This document shows positions 27,001 to 38,364 of a stretch of DNA of 64,000 bases, one piece after another. Position 1 is the first letter of the stretch, and every line of letters begins with the position of its first letter. This DNA comes from Baylisascaris procyonis (taxonomy: Eukaryota; Nematoda; Chromadorea; Rhabditida; Ascarididae): assembly GCA_037389465.1 (NCBI GenBank), contig JAZARR010000213.1:5994974-6058973 (forward strand). Direction: 5' to 3'. The notes under the pieces are model-generated. The model was not told where the DNA came from. It did no database searches and saw only the letters and a program-made list of their open reading frames with translations. The position numbers were made by a program, and so were the translations under genes.

Positions 27001-29047
27001 GCATGAGAGGTTAGCTTCGAGCTATTTCAGATGAAAGAAAGCATGGAAAGGATATTGATTGGCGAGGATGACGACGAGTATGTGCTCTCATCGTTCGGTG
27101 CGAACGAAGAAGAGCGCAGAGCAGCTGGGACCGAGCTGTCACCAGCTAGCACATCCCAACGCATTATCGGTACCATCCTTGAAATGAACGCTTCGAGCAG
27201 CTCCAGTCGGTAAGACTCACTTCTGCTTAAGCAGTTTTTCCTTCTATACTGCATCAAATTGTAATAGACAGTTTAGCTGAATCATGAAGAAAACTGTGAT
27301 TTTTTCTTCCCATGCTGTTAGTTGATTGATAGGATGGTTTCGTCGTTCGTTCGCATCCCTCAGTGTCTCTTCACCTGTTCATTCGACCAGTCAGCATTTG
27401 TTATATGTGAAAAGGGTGATTGGCTTATTAATGTGCTAGAGAATGGAGAGTTCTGTTCTTTAAAATTTCCGCAAACTGATTTCTTTAAAATCAATGGAGA
27501 GATGGAGAGTTTTGTTTGATTTGATTTGATTTGAAAGAAATCAGTTTGCGGAAATTTATTCGAGATATTATTTCATCAAATAATGATGTCCATTTTATTA
27601 TTTTGAATAAAGCTTCAGAAGAATGATTAATTTGTATCCAGTAATGTGCTCAACAATTCTTTTCAATTCAATAATGGAACTGATGAGTCAATTGTTGAAT
27701 GATTAACTAAGCGATAAACAATAGCTTTTCTGTTTTCATTACGTAATATTTCTTAAAGTGAGATTTTTCGGAATAAATTTCTGAAAAGTATTTGGAATTT
27801 CTTCAATTCATATGAAACTGCTTGCAGCTCCGCTTCACCGAAATCATTGAAAGCGCTTTCAATAGAGGATTCATTATTACGAAATGAGATGGACAAGCGG
27901 AGATACTTGGAGGAGGATGGCATATCAAAGAACCTTCTTACTCGACATGTAACATTTTATCTTATTTCAGTATTGCAACGCACCAATTACTGGCAATATT
28001 TATGAAATAGAGAAATAAATATGCCAATATTGCCTATTAACATACGAATATTTTTACACGGCTTGCTTCACTTATTTAATTTTTCACTCGAGCCCACCTA
28101 GCAGCTGAGGAAGACGTCTTGGGCTTCGTGGCGGCTTCCATTGTAAATATTTTTAAGGTCGTATTATCCCAAATGAAACACAAAATTGAGAATCCCTTCA
28201 TATTTCCAGAAAGTGATGTATTTAGGAGACGGATTTTACTGCGAAGGGGATTTTTTGCTCCCGAATTTCGAGCATGCTGCAGCGGCAGTATGTAATGTCT
28301 GATTCGTATGAAAACATCGTTTTAGCTTTGTGGTAAAAGAGGGGAGTGTTTATCATTAAAGGAGTTTTGCTAAGGATTCCAAGGAGGCGATATTTCATTG
28401 AAGGTGGGGAAACAATTGGGGTAAGAATGCTTTATTTGATACTTTTATAAATATTGTCTGCGTTCGTAAGATACTCCGAAAAAACGCTTACTTATTAGAA
28501 GCCTTCCACTGCGCAACTTGGAAAGTATGTCTAGGTGTGTTACGAAATAGGCGTTGATAATGGACTGACAGACTCGGAATTCGGTGGAACTTTGAAGTAT
28601 GAACAAGATTGTTTTTGGGATCCTTGAATGAGGAGTGAAACTGCTTTATCTAAGGGTGTTAATTTATTTGCTGTAGAGTGAGCAGCATCTAGGTAGCGTC
28701 TCGGACATTATCACTGCTGGGTGATGGTATTGTAATGTTAAAGCAGTGTTCAGTTTGAAGTGAAGTTAATCCGATTTGCAAAGCATTGCGTTCAGCTGGC
28801 TAATATTGTGTTTTTGAAGATAGCACCAAGTGACGTGGGCGACTACGTGGAAGGTACAGCAGTGTGCTTATCGCAGGTTCCGAGACAGTTAGTCGACGGG
28901 GAGCCGCAACTTGACTACGCATGTCTCGCGCTAAATGTGGATAGCTCACGCAAGGCTAGCGCCAATACAATTCAGTCGGGAATCCTCCAAGTAGCCTTGC
29001 CCAAATTCACTTGCGATTATACAATCGTTGATACTCAACAGCCTTGA
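6972..29047 (+). CDS. ist-1: insulin receptor substrate homologue (IST-1/CHICO type), 19 exons
   Basis: This is a PH plus PTB docking protein of about 867 residues, expected to bind the activated insulin/IGF receptor at the membrane and recruit PI3-kinase. Exons read as 6972-7046, 7912-8046, 9483-9659, 9927-10039, 10493-10595, 11920-12110, 16877-17094, 18279-18516, 19069-19139, 19499-19600, 20581-20685, 22081-22179, 22785-22859, 23889-24008, 26131-26306, 27031-27209, 27828-27948, 28210-28287 and 28820-29047. Splice phases agree throughout and the total is 2604 nt with a single terminal TGA. The PH domain is about residues 10-125, the PTB about 128-262. The tail has YTQM (Y458), a possible PI3-kinase SH2 site, RKRAHS near 535, RQRSDS near 557, and LDYACLAL (Y825) resembling the C-terminal LNYIDL motif of IRS1. 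Least certain are the borders of exons 9 and 11-13. The gene is an intact single copy here, and long introns are its main oddity. Confidence 0.88.
8334..8405 (+). repeat. truncated tRNA-like fragment with A-tract (SINE remnant?)
   Basis: In the intron after IRS exon 2, a segment reading GGCCAAACGGTTAAGG resembles the A box of Ser/Leu-type tRNAs. No B box (GGTTCGANNCC) follows, and the stretch ends in about 14 adenines. That is the form of a truncated tRNA-derived SINE. It is too short to prove. Confidence 0.25.
9927..12110 (+). CDS. ist-1: IRS gene exons 4-6: IRS-type PTB domain
   Basis: Exons 9927-10039, 10493-10595 and 11920-12110 join in phases 2, 0 and 2 and encode about residues 130-264. 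The first gives VAWDVEMVKLPKL, then a lysine-rich insert. The second begins RLCMYPHSMMIVKRG, matching the YRLCLTNKTISFVK strand of IRS PTBs. The third holds YFFLRVGRCAPTGAGELWL, the diagnostic IRS PTB signature (FFFIEVGRSAVTGPGEFWM in IRS1), then a C-terminal helix. This domain binds the NPXpY juxtamembrane site of the insulin receptor. The match is strong enough to call the family with confidence. Confidence 0.9.
13425..13718 (-). other. open frame of unknown nature inside IRS intron 6
   Basis: A 97-codon frame begins MSQRELTKVN and ends NGRIRQA. It has mixed polar and hydrophobic composition unlike the low-complexity frames nearby. I do not recognise it. It contains a perfect inverted repeat (13608-13640), and similar isolated open frames flank it on the same strand. 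It may be part of a decayed mobile element or chance. Confidence 0.2.
13608..13640. repeat. perfect 15-bp hairpin with 3-nt loop
   Basis: The arms ATTCGTAATGAACAT (13608-13622) and its exact complement (13626-13640) are separated by CTC. It is visible directly in the sequence. The role is unknown: it could cap a small mobile element or be a cruciform-prone site. Confidence 0.8.
15136..15264 (+). CDS. possible nested exon for a cysteine-rich peptide
   Basis: After a GATTCAG acceptor, 42 codons read open to a TAG. The peptide has five cysteines spaced C-x3-C-x3-C-x6-C-x9-C in its second half (KYCKYVCITECINHQSYC), charged residues before them, and codons such as GAC, TTC, AAG and ATC that are less AT-driven than the surroundings. 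It would be the last exon of a nested gene; no signal-peptide exon was identified upstream. The opposite strand is also open, so the coding strand is not certain. I do not recognise the family. Confidence 0.25.
   Translation, partial: AHIRIRGYKEDFSDKYCKYVCITECINHQSYCVQRTIEQLLC
16877..19600 (+). CDS. ist-1: IRS gene exons 7-10: linker and YxxM segment
   Basis: Exons 16877-17094, 18279-18516, 19069-19139 and 19499-19600 form the first half of the tail. Exon 7 is acidic and repeats a short unit (MFVGDRDKG and MYIGDREES). Exon 8 is Ser/Thr/basic with a GDYTIFDGG segment. Exon 10 contains GEYTQM, the only clear YxxM in the protein and so the likely PI3-kinase p85 docking site. The exon 9 donor could be 19140 (chosen, phase 1) or an earlier GTGAAG; both keep the YTQM frame. 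Exon 8 would run into a stop just past its donor, so splicing there is required. Confidence 0.75.
20581..29047 (+). CDS. ist-1: IRS gene exons 11-19: serine-rich tail and C-terminus
   Basis: Nine exons carry the rest of the tail. Exon 12 (22081-22179) contains RKRAHSLG and exon 13 (22785-22859) RQRSDSFGSS, both like the basic-serine phosphosites of IRS proteins (IRS1 has RKRTHSAG). Exons 15-16 hold further serine patches (SRTSSFG) and a stretch of acidic residues before EYVLSSFG. Exon 19 ends with LDYACLAL and DYTIVDT and a TGA at 29045-29047. Exon 11 has several possible donors (20615, 20686, or the CAG|GTGCTT at about 20650), and exon 12 or 13 could start at 22102 or 22759 instead, so this stretch may be alternatively spliced. 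Confidence 0.7.
20966..21031. repeat. (TA)n microsatellite
   Basis: An uninterrupted run of 33 TA dinucleotides lies within an IRS intron. Such runs are length-variable and easily miscounted in assemblies. Confidence 0.95.
27463..27557. repeat. perfect 24-bp inverted repeat (hairpin) in IRS intron
   Basis: Arm 27463-27486 is the exact reverse complement of 27534-27557, with a 47-base loop that includes a (TTGAT)n stretch. It sits in the intron between the exons ending at 27209 and starting at 27828. Transcribed with the gene, it would fold into a stem of about pre-miRNA size, but a perfect 24-bp stem with flanking simple repeats equally fits a minimal foldback insertion. Confidence 0.7.
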
Positions 29048-32000
29048 TAAGGTTCACCATATCGTGCTTTCATATGTGATTCGTAATTCGAATGGAACTC
29101 TGAGGACTTATGAATTAAATGTTGAATAGGGGCCCTAGTGCGCATCTGCAATTTTTGTATCTTTTCGGATTGGGCGGGTCTTCAAACGGTTACAGCTTAC
29201 AGTGTAGAAGCCTCGGTAAAGGTGGAAATGTAGTCGAAAACCTTTATTTATTACTTCCTTTGCCAACAACTGACAATCTGATACGAAACTTTGGTGTGCG
29301 TGATCGAGTCTTTAGAGTGTTTTTCACTCGAATTATTATACGAGCGTTTGCAATATCTTGATTCGTTGATGTAATGTCGGTTATCGATGTACATCCTGTT
29401 CCTTTCACTCCATCTTTCCCTGTCACCATAGAGAACAAAACAGTACTGAAAACGAATTTTTTTTTTAAGAAAAAGACAATTTAACGAGAAAAGGCAGAAA
29501 AGGAAAAACTTCTAAAAATATCTACTTTAAATGCTTATGCTGAAAAAAATAATCTTTCGAAAGTAGATATGACACGAGAAAATGATTGCATCTTTTAGAG
29601 AGTGAACTTAGTTTGCATCGAAAGAATTTTAAAAGGTTCTAATTGATTTGCGGATTCACATTCTTTTGTTTTCAATATTTAAGTGTTTACTTGGAGGTTT
29701 GATGTTTGTTTTTCTATACTTATTATTTTATTTGAGCAATACAACGAAAGAAGGTATTATTTCACAGTAGTAGTCTAGTGATAATGCATGAATTTGAGAT
29801 TTACGAAAAAACCGACGATTTCTTAACAATTAGTTTTCCTATAGAAAATTCGACACCCCTAATTATTCGCTAGTCAGTTGCGTTGGATTAATCTTAATCA
29901 TTTAAACCGTATAATTTGCCCCGGTTCAGCGAAATCGCTTCGCCTGATTAGCTGCTCTAGTATATTCTTGGTTTTCTCTCAGTATTTCGCAGATTTGTTT
30001 GCGCATTCACTATTGTTATCGGAAACCCGGGAAATCGTTGTGAAATGCCTTCCTATCTGCAGATTTCTGCTTGTAGCAATGTCTCTAACATTATACTCAT
30101 TGTTATCCGATATTTGAGCTAATTCCAGTTTTTCGTTTCGTTATGTCTTTTATTAAAAAGTAGCTATGTTCGAGCAGTGTTTTTCAAAGAAAGCCTACGA
30201 AATATAGAGTGGTGTGCGATCTTAAATAATTTCACAGGGCCTCCATGGTGACAGTAATGAAAGTGGATACCACTAATTTAGCAAGTTTTTCGTATGTTTA
30301 TTTTGTACATGCGAGTTATTTTTTTCTCGAATTATTCTTTTCCTCATTTTCGTTCCATTTTATCATTAAAATTTTATTCTCCTAACGCTCAAATATATCC
30401 ACAATATAGTTGGACCGTAGTTTTGCTTATTTTCTTTCGCAATTTTCCTTAATCATTTCATCCACTGGAATCTTGACAGTATTATGATAGTTGAAAATTA
30501 TGGAACTGATTTGCCTTTCAGATGGGGAATGAAACTGTAGATCGAACATGATCGTTTATGATTAAAGCATGCACTCCACATAAAAGGTCTAAACTGAATT
30601 GGCTCAGATATTGCGCTCACTGGATTATTGTTATTACTGTGTATATGTCTGATATACTCGGGTATATATCGATAGAGGTATGTTCGTAGTGCGGAATCGT
30701 TTAAAAATACTGTGATTTTGTTTTCGTTATTACCGCTTTTCTAAAATAATTGTAATTATTGTTAGTGTTTGATTTGTGGGCACTTCTTGCTGTAATAAAT
30801 CACGGTTACTTATGAATGTCCACTGTTGAAGCGTTGATTCACACTTAGAAGCGTTTTAATCAACTCGCAATTTCTATCTGTGAAAGATAATTGATGCATA
30901 TGTTCTGGACGTGAGGAAATGAAAGGACATGAACTTGCCGTACTCTCTTTTGCCCTCCCGTTCCTTCCCCACTTCTTTGAAATTGATTAAATATTGCGGC
31001 TGCAAAATATTTTTTAATAGAAAACATTGAATTGTGGTCAGCAAAAGTTGAGACCTAAGGAAACTAATTCTTTTAACGCACCTGAACAGGTTCTTATTAA
31101 AAAACCTGTGGGCGACGTCACATCTTTCCATTGTACACGTGTTCAAATTTTTGTTAGTGTCTGTCTTTTGGACTACTTCGGCTTGCAGTCCGCATAACCT
31201 AACACAGTTGGATTTGATGGCTACAAGGTGATCTATAAGATAACCTCCTATTTTCGATTTCGTTGCAGCTCGTTGTTCTGTTAATGATTAAAGGACATTT
31301 AAAGGCGAGATGTAAGTTTTGAGTCAAATCCGTTCTGATGCCGGTTGCATGTAATTCAAGAGCGTCTTCTTACTTCAAGCTAAGTACGACCGATAACTCT
31401 CATAGAGAAGTTTGCTTATCACAAACATCTTAGATTTTAGATGTTGGCTCATTGAAGTGCGAAAGCACATATTGCGCCAGTGCATCAGACACGTTTTCCC
31501 ACTTTATATTGTGCGGAAACAGTTGAGCTCAGGTGAATTGATCGTTTTTGTTTTTAGATATTTTTTCACGCTGATTGGATAGTTGGTTATGTGTTAACAA
31601 TTAGGTACAGGAAATGTGCAAAAATGTTGGAAAAAGCGAAACTGTAAGTAGAAAAATTGGCTGGTAGTTTATACAGAGTAACTGCTTCGGATCACATTCG
31701 GGAAGCGTCGACGAGTTGTCTTTTATGTGGTTTTATTTGATAATTTAATCAGTTACGTCTTGCAATTGTAAACGGTTACCATGGACGGCTGTCACGTTTT
31801 TTGGTTGCACATTTAGCAAATGCGTAGTATGGGAAGGCCGATAGCCAAAGAATGATGGCCAAGAGAGGGGAGAGGGAGAATCTTCTTGAGCACTAGGTAC
31901 CTTTGGTCATGATTGCTGTTAGGTGATGCCTTTATAACGCTTTCGGTCTCTCCCACACCAGCGACTTCATCGACTGTGCTTAGTGACTTCACTCTTTTAT

Positions 32001-33150
32001 GCAAAATAGCACCGCAGAAAGTTTTGGTACTGATTGAAACCAGTAATAAGTGTAGGATGCCCGATTAGGGCTTTACTTTCGTTCAGTGGATGCTGCAAGA
32101 GAGCACCGAGGTATTAACCAAGATAGGTAGTAAGCCTATGTGCAAAGCTGAATTCTTTAAGCCGTTTCGAGGAATGTTCTATGTTGCTTGAGATGTGGAG
32201 CGTTGACCTTTACTGGTCAAATTCATGCTAACGGAAGTTTGACCTGAAGAATACGGCTTTTCGCATGCTTCATTCAGTTTTAGAATATTTCGGTCGATTT
32301 TTTTGGTTAGGATGGGAAAATGTATATCCATCGCTGTGTTAATAAATCCAAAGTGAAGAGATGAGGTAGTTTTTTGAACAATAGATAATATTTTTAAGTG
32401 CAGTGTTTGTCATGCAAATTATTTAGGATGCCACAATAAATCAAATTTGAATGAATCATTTAATTGCGTGTAAATTTTGATGAATTGTTCAGGATGCCGC
32501 AGTGTTTGCCATGAAATTTTGGGGATCATTTCGAAAGTATACGAATGATTCCTTTATTTCTCATAAAAGTATAGCAGCGACGAATTCTTTCTTTTGTCAA
32601 CAAAGTCAGCGGTGCTGACTTAAATCTATTCCTGTTGGTTAGTTATTTGCAAAGGTTGTATTTTTTGTTCAGTTCATCTATATGGGATAAGTTTTCGAAT
32701 GTGAAAGCTAATCTAAATATAGCCCCATATGTACGTAGCTATGGTACATGTATTTATTTTTATTATTTATATAGATTTCTCATTTTATTCTCTCCCCATT
32801 TTAGCAGAAGGCATATGGGACGTTCCCATTCACAGAAATATGTTGAAGGCATAATACAAAAATTTATCGAATTTGCATTTAGACTCCGTTGATAGTCATC
32901 ATAAATATGCTTTTAGATTAGCATATTGCAGTAGTCAATATTTTAGCGGCGTTTTTGAGGAATGTCGATTTAAAAAAAGAGACATCAATATGAGTCGACT
33001 AATTTTTAGTACATGGAAGATTCATTGATATTACGCTATCTAAAAGATTCTCATCGATTTATCAGTTACTAATAACAACTATGTTCGTATTTTTCGAGTT
33101 GAGATGGAGATGAACTTTCAGAATTATTCTTTTATGAGTCATATTTGCAG
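29048..33150. other. 3' UTR of the IRS gene and intergenic DNA
   Basis: No exon with recognisable content is seen. The open frames at 29119-29361 and 29878-30117 lack splice context and motifs. On the - strand, about 31995-31895 reads as a short exon-like stretch ending CAAAG|GTACCT, but no partner exon was found. No clear AATAAA was found just after the TGA at 29047, so the transcript end is unknown. Confidence 0.4.
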
Positions 33151-33152
33151 TG

Positions 33153-36103
33153 ATGGGAACAGGCCACAGAGCAATAATTGTATGGGTGCAATTGTTGTTG
33201 GTATTAGTCTTCCTTGTGGTTTATTTGGTATCTTTTCTTCATTTTCTTTACCATCTTTTCTTTACGATGTATATTAGAAATGTGGAATAACCTTCTATAT
33301 AAAAGCAGCTGTACTCTGCCTCCCTCCCTTTCTTCCTCCATTAATTAGGAAAGGTGGTCTTGGTATATGCACTCGATCATTTCCCAAAACCTACATCTGA
33401 TCTGTGCGTTTCGCGGTAGCACAAGCTTACGGAGAAACCGTTAAAAAGCAGTTTTCCAGCTCCCTTCGTTTACAGGAAGCGATTGCCAGCGTACACTTGG
33501 TGGCAATCGGCTATGGAGACGCCGATAGTATCACCGGCGATGATCAAAAATCAAATAGGGGAAATGAAGGAAGTTTGAAATGCCAAAACAGATAATTCTA
33601 AAACTTAGGATTGCTTCACATTTCAAGGCTTTTCTCGATTTGTTTCGTTCGCCTTGCCTTAAAAAATCTGTTCAGTTCTCACCTCATATCAGAAGCAGAA
33701 TATTTAACAACCGAAAGTGCTGCTTCATGCTGTTGACGTCAGCATTTTGAACATAAATCTGTTCATCGGTATAGAAGTTGTGACGTTCGACGTTTTATAT
33801 TTTTAGGCATTCGTAACTGAGGGAAAAATTAAAGATGATTGAGGGAAAGGGATGCCATTGTGTGTGGTTTTTAGTTGCGGTGGAGGGCCTATAATGAAAA
33901 TTTTCTTAGTTGTATTTGTTAGGCATTGTGGCTTTTATGCGGTGTGAGATATTTGCTCATCGAAAACGCTTTAACTTGCACATTAAATCGTTAATGATTG
34001 ATATATTCTATTCATCGAAAAAAGTCTGAGGTGATGACTACCACTTTGCATTAGTAATTGTAAAACAAAATTAGGCAACTGCTTTTTCGCTTCCGAGTCG
34101 TTTAATCTGAAGGCGTTACAATTCTTTGCAGAGGTAATATTCGAAGAATTAATATAGCACAACAAATATAATTGAGATGATTTCATAGAAATAATTGGTT
34201 ATTTTCGATATAATGCAGTTTTCTTAATGGATTCAAACAGTTTTCTCTACTGCGATCTGCTCACATTAGTGAGGCGTAAAAAGTGTTGCTTCGAGAGTGG
34301 ATTTTTGCTCAGGTGTTTCCCAGTGGAATAGTTGTTCGACAGGTGAAGATGATTTTTCTCTAGATTCGAAGCTCGGTCACCAATAGCCTGTTGGATAGAA
34401 GAAGGGTTCGGCAACATCGAACTGAGCAGGAACTAGGTGTAAAATGTGCCTGATGCACCTGGGCTTCTGGGTCGGAAAAATTCGCTTATCTTTTGATACA
34501 GCTAATATGGCTATTGTTAGGATGGAGGCCTAGATCGCGAACCGTCGATCTTCTTTATGCTGTTGTGGTTCTTTGACCTTGTATCACTGGTCTTAATTGG
34601 GGTACGTGTTGTGCGTCATTACAATTTATTCGGCATCGGAAGACATGGCTTCGACCCGAACAATACAATGGGTGTGAATAATCACTTTCCTATCGTATTT
34701 CCTCTCGACAAAAGAGCTTCAGCATTAGCAGCCGGTGAGTTACTTTATTGGCTATTGTTAAATTTTTGCAGCCTAGCTCCAGTTATCATTTTGATAGGTG
34801 ATTTTATAATTTGATGTTTGAAAGGTAGTTTTATTCGATAATTTTGGTAATTTGGCTTTTTGAAAAGTGCTAAGATGGGAGAGTATTTTTGAAAAACAAG
34901 TGCTCAGCTAATGCTAAGGCTGTTTTTCTTCCGACGAGCCGATATTCATATTGCATATTATTAATTGCTTCGATTTGGGATGTTGGCCTTAATTCTAGAT
35001 CATGAAACCTGCTGGATGAGAAAATTAACTGCTTCATCTAGCTGTCACATGTGCTGTGGAGTGGTAAGATGAACGGGAAGGGCATAGTATAATAATCTTC
35101 TTAACAGTGATGATTCATTATAACAATATTCATAACGCCGATAGCAATAACATTAGTGACAATAACAGCGATAGCGGTACTAATAGTAACAGTCATAGTT
35201 CATAGTAATAGTAGTATTACTAGTAATGGCAGTGATAATATTAATAGTGTTCATGATATGGATCATGGCAGTAAGTTATAGTAGTTATACTAGGTTACTC
35301 TAAAGAATTCTGATAATAATAATGGGAGCATCAGAGCTAAGAGCAAATTTATTACCCTCGCATACTCGACAGTCTTTATTAAATTGGCCAGATTTAGAGA
35401 TGGGAAGTATCGCATTTAAATTTAAATTTCTCTTTATTTTGCTCGTCGAGCTGGGATCCGGCATATTCTGAACCCGCTATTTTGCTAGACGCTTAGGCTG
35501 TCCGATAGCATATCCTTGAAGCAAGCAGACGATTTAGAGGTGATCCAAAAGCAATCTTAAAATTATAAGCCAGGTATCACATAAGTCACCTATAAATCAC
35601 GCCTGGTTCATAAGCCATTGTCGTACTCTGCAAGTTAGTATGTATTACTGGAAGGCCCAAGCCCACACGATATACGTAGTAGTCTTTGTTTCCTGAGATT
35701 TTCATTCATTTTGTTTTATACTGCTGAGATTCTTGTTATCACAACGTGAATCGAGTTATCGCCTGTCTTTCACGCAATAATTCCCAGTGTTGTTCTTGCA
35801 TGCATCTAATTGTCTGCACGCATATTTGAATACTAAATTTACTTTGGACTGGTCAGGTTGTTCTCCAATACTTCTGCTAACTGAATTCACTGAATTCACC
35901 AATTCATTTGCAATTCGTTCAGCAGTCGTTCACTAAATCCATTCACTGATTTAAATAATTTGCATATTTTATAAGGGACTTTTAACAAGCTGCCATTTAT
36001 TCAGTTGACGTGTTCCCACTAGTTTCTTATTGTTTCTTTTAATTTTACAGGAAGATTAATCACCGAAAATTTGAGATCGCAATTGGATCACCTCACATCT
36101 TAG
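33153..36103 (+). CDS. small two-pass membrane protein, 4 exons, unknown family
   Basis: The exon chain 33153-33227, 33420-33572, 34521-34734 and 36051-36103 joins in phases 0, 0 and 1 to give 164 residues ending at a TAG. The ATG lies two bases after a TTTGCAG acceptor, as in trans-spliced genes. Residues 8-25 are a strongly hydrophobic signal anchor (IIVWVQLLLVLVFLVVYL). A second membrane segment follows in exon 3 (SIFFMLLWFFDLVSLVLIGV), then a soluble tail (NNHFPIVFPLDKRASALAAG) ending LDHLTS. Exon 2 is the weakest: another frame of the same DNA is also open, and its donor (GAA|GTTTGA) is poor. I do not recognise the family. The next gene starts about 300 bases downstream on the same strand. 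Confidence 0.5.
34735..36050. other. intron with degenerate trinucleotide tract
   Basis: This is the last intron of the small membrane-protein gene. Between about 35100 and 35330 the sequence is built from imperfect AAT/AGT/ATA triplets (TAATAGTAGTATTACTAGTA and similar), a degenerated microsatellite. Nothing else is seen. Confidence 0.5.
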
Positions 36104-36415
36104 ATTATTAACACTTTATTTAAGCGAACTTATACGACTGAATTGCACTGATCAGTTGAAATATGACCAAAAAGCACAGCTTATATAGCGGTCGCCACGT
36201 GATAATTTATGTTGAAGTATGAACTCAGTGCTGTGTAGTCACGTAGTCTTCATCATGATATTGTGCCTGGAAATCAATGACCATGTGAATCACACTCTTT
36301 GCCAGTGACCATATATTGCGCAGTATAATTTCCGATGTGCTGAATCATCACCAATATCTAACAAAATCGAAGTGGGTGTTCATGACTAAGTGGTCGTTAA
36401 ATTTCAGCATTATTA

Positions 36416-36574
36416 ATGATGAAAGCGTTTTTCGAGGTTGTTCTCTTCGTACGTTTGAAAACTGGGCATATACGACCTTTGTGGATTATGGTTCCGTTAT
36501 GGATTTTCCTTGTCATTGCGATCGTTGAACTCACTCGTCGTCTTATCAGCATTCATAATAAGGCTACGGCTACT
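36416..36574 (+). CDS. first exon of a second membrane protein (TMEM185/TMEM60-like?)
   Basis: Eight bases after a TTTCAG acceptor an ATG-ATG opens 53 codons ending at an ACT|GTGAGT donor in phase 0. The peptide has an R-L ... W ... PLWI pattern inside a membrane segment (RPLWIMVPLWIFLVIAIVEL), which recalls TMEM185 and TMEM60 proteins. A possible continuation is 37840-37904 (phase 0, hydrophobic) and then about 38169-38378 (phase 2, cysteine-rich and hydrophobic, ending in a stop). It starts 305 bases after the stop of the preceding gene with an acceptor just before the ATG, the spacing seen in nematode operons. The family call is tentative. Confidence 0.4.
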
Positions 36575-37839
36575 GTGAGTCGATAGTGGTGAATTGTTTA
36601 TCTCAAATTGAAGTGTGCTATGATTCAGTAATTTTCTAACTGCAAAAAAGAAATCATGACCCTTAAAGAAGAATTTTGGAAATCTTCGGAGTTACAAAAA
36701 CTTTTTTTTCCGTTTTTCCCTTTTTCTCGTCTTTAGCGCAGCATATTTTGGAGCGCAATTTTATGTATGTGAAGGATTCATATTGCGCAGGTATAGTAAT
36801 CCATATACTTTAGGAGTGGAAAAGAAGTAGGGGAACCATAACACAATGACTGTTATTGTGTTGTTCGATAAATTGGTCAAAGTAAATAACATTTTTATAT
36901 CTTATCTATTTTGGTTATTTTTAATCTTACTTACCTTAAAAGTTGTGCATCTTTAAACATTTGAGGTATTTTGTGTTTTGATCAAAATCCACTGATTAAA
37001 TGCTGAAATTTTGTTTGATTGTTGGCGTATTGAATTCTGTAATTTGGAGAATTCATTTGATTAATTTTGTTGTTGTTATTGTTCTTTCTTTTAATCTTTC
37101 CAAGGTTTTACTTCAGCATTTTATTACTGAAGTGAAGTAGATGAATATATGTTAGCTTGTTGGTGAAAGGTAATAATACTGTTGATTGCTTTGTGCATTG
37201 TATTAGACTGAATTTGATTTCAAAGAGATTGGATAAGAAGTTTTGTTTTTAAGCCCATTCGCGATTCATTTTTATTTTTTGAGCTAGGGCCATCGAATTT
37301 TTTAATTTCTGAATACTAGAAAGCACATTCTTGGCATTTTCTAACTGTTGGCCATATAAATATGTAAGGGATAAGTGTTCTAGAGGGTCCACATCGTGCA
37401 AGATCAATAGTGAGGAGGATTGTTCCGGTATTTTAGGGAATTGTTATTGAAATAAATTAATAATAAACTGACTTCAACGTTAGGAAACGTTTATTTGCGA
37501 GTGTTTCACACGAATTTCAAGTATTTCAAATACTTCAAATTCTTTAAAAAGTGAATACTACTTTCCAGTGCAGAGTAAAATGCGCGAACGGAAAGTAATT
37601 AGCAAGCACATTTCGCTGTTTGTTTGAAAATTCTTTTGAAACATTTTCATTTCATTTGTACAAAGACAAGTGCGAAAACCGGCACTTGTGAACTTATTTG
37701 GTTGGGATTTTTTTTAGGATTTAGAGTCAGTGCTGGCAAGACTCTTCTTTGAAATCGAGATAGGCTACGTCATCTTTATCTTTTAATTAATATATCTCAT
37801 ATGTCCACTATTTTTTTTATTTGCATTCTGCATTTCTAG

Positions 37840-37904
37840 TATTTTTGTCTCTCTAATTTCTTACTGTGGTTGTCACATCTCCGATATGTTGTACTGCATT
37901 CAGT
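37840..37904 (+). CDS. possible continuation exon of the TMEM-like gene
   Basis: Following CATTTCTAG, 21 codons of hydrophobic sequence (YFCLSNFLLWLSHLRYVVLH) lead to a near-consensus GT|GTAAGT donor. The phase fits the exon at 36416-36574, and its phase-2 end would fit an acceptor before 38169. In AT-rich DNA hydrophobic frames arise easily, so this is weak. Confidence 0.25.
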
Positions 37905-38364
37905 GTAAGTGTTATGTTTAATATACAAATCTCATTGAATTCTTTCAAGAGGCGTCTAGATATGTGAATAGTTGCTTGCGATCACAGAATTTAGGATACA
38001 AATAGGCCCTTTATGATAACTTGGAAGTGTTCTTCGTGTAGCAGTGACCAAACTACGTCTCGTGCTCATCATCCTTCCGTTGCTTTATAATTGCTATGAA
38101 AATGTGGAGGAATGTGACCGTAGTTATTGGACTAGTTTTCATCATTTCATATCTTGCTCCATTTAAGCAGTTGTCGTCATTGTCACTCACCTAAAAGCCC
38201 ACCTGGAGACCCAAACATTTGCTTTCAGAATTCGGTTATAAATTTCATAGGAATTTGTCTACAAACTTTTATTCCCTGTATATTAAGGTATACGACTTTA
38301 TTTTTATTTACTCTATTCGACAAAACGTTCACTACGAATAAATGTATCTTCGTATCGCTTCCAC

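Noticed and set aside
31813..32004. - strand exon-like stretch with donor CAAAG|GTACCT
   Set aside because: No partner exon, no clear acceptor and no family; left as intergenic.
33404..33595. Alternative frame (AQAYGETVKKQFSSSLRLQE) in exon 2 of the small membrane protein
   Set aside because: It looks coding-like, but its phase does not join the exons on either side, whereas the chosen frame does. I keep some doubt.
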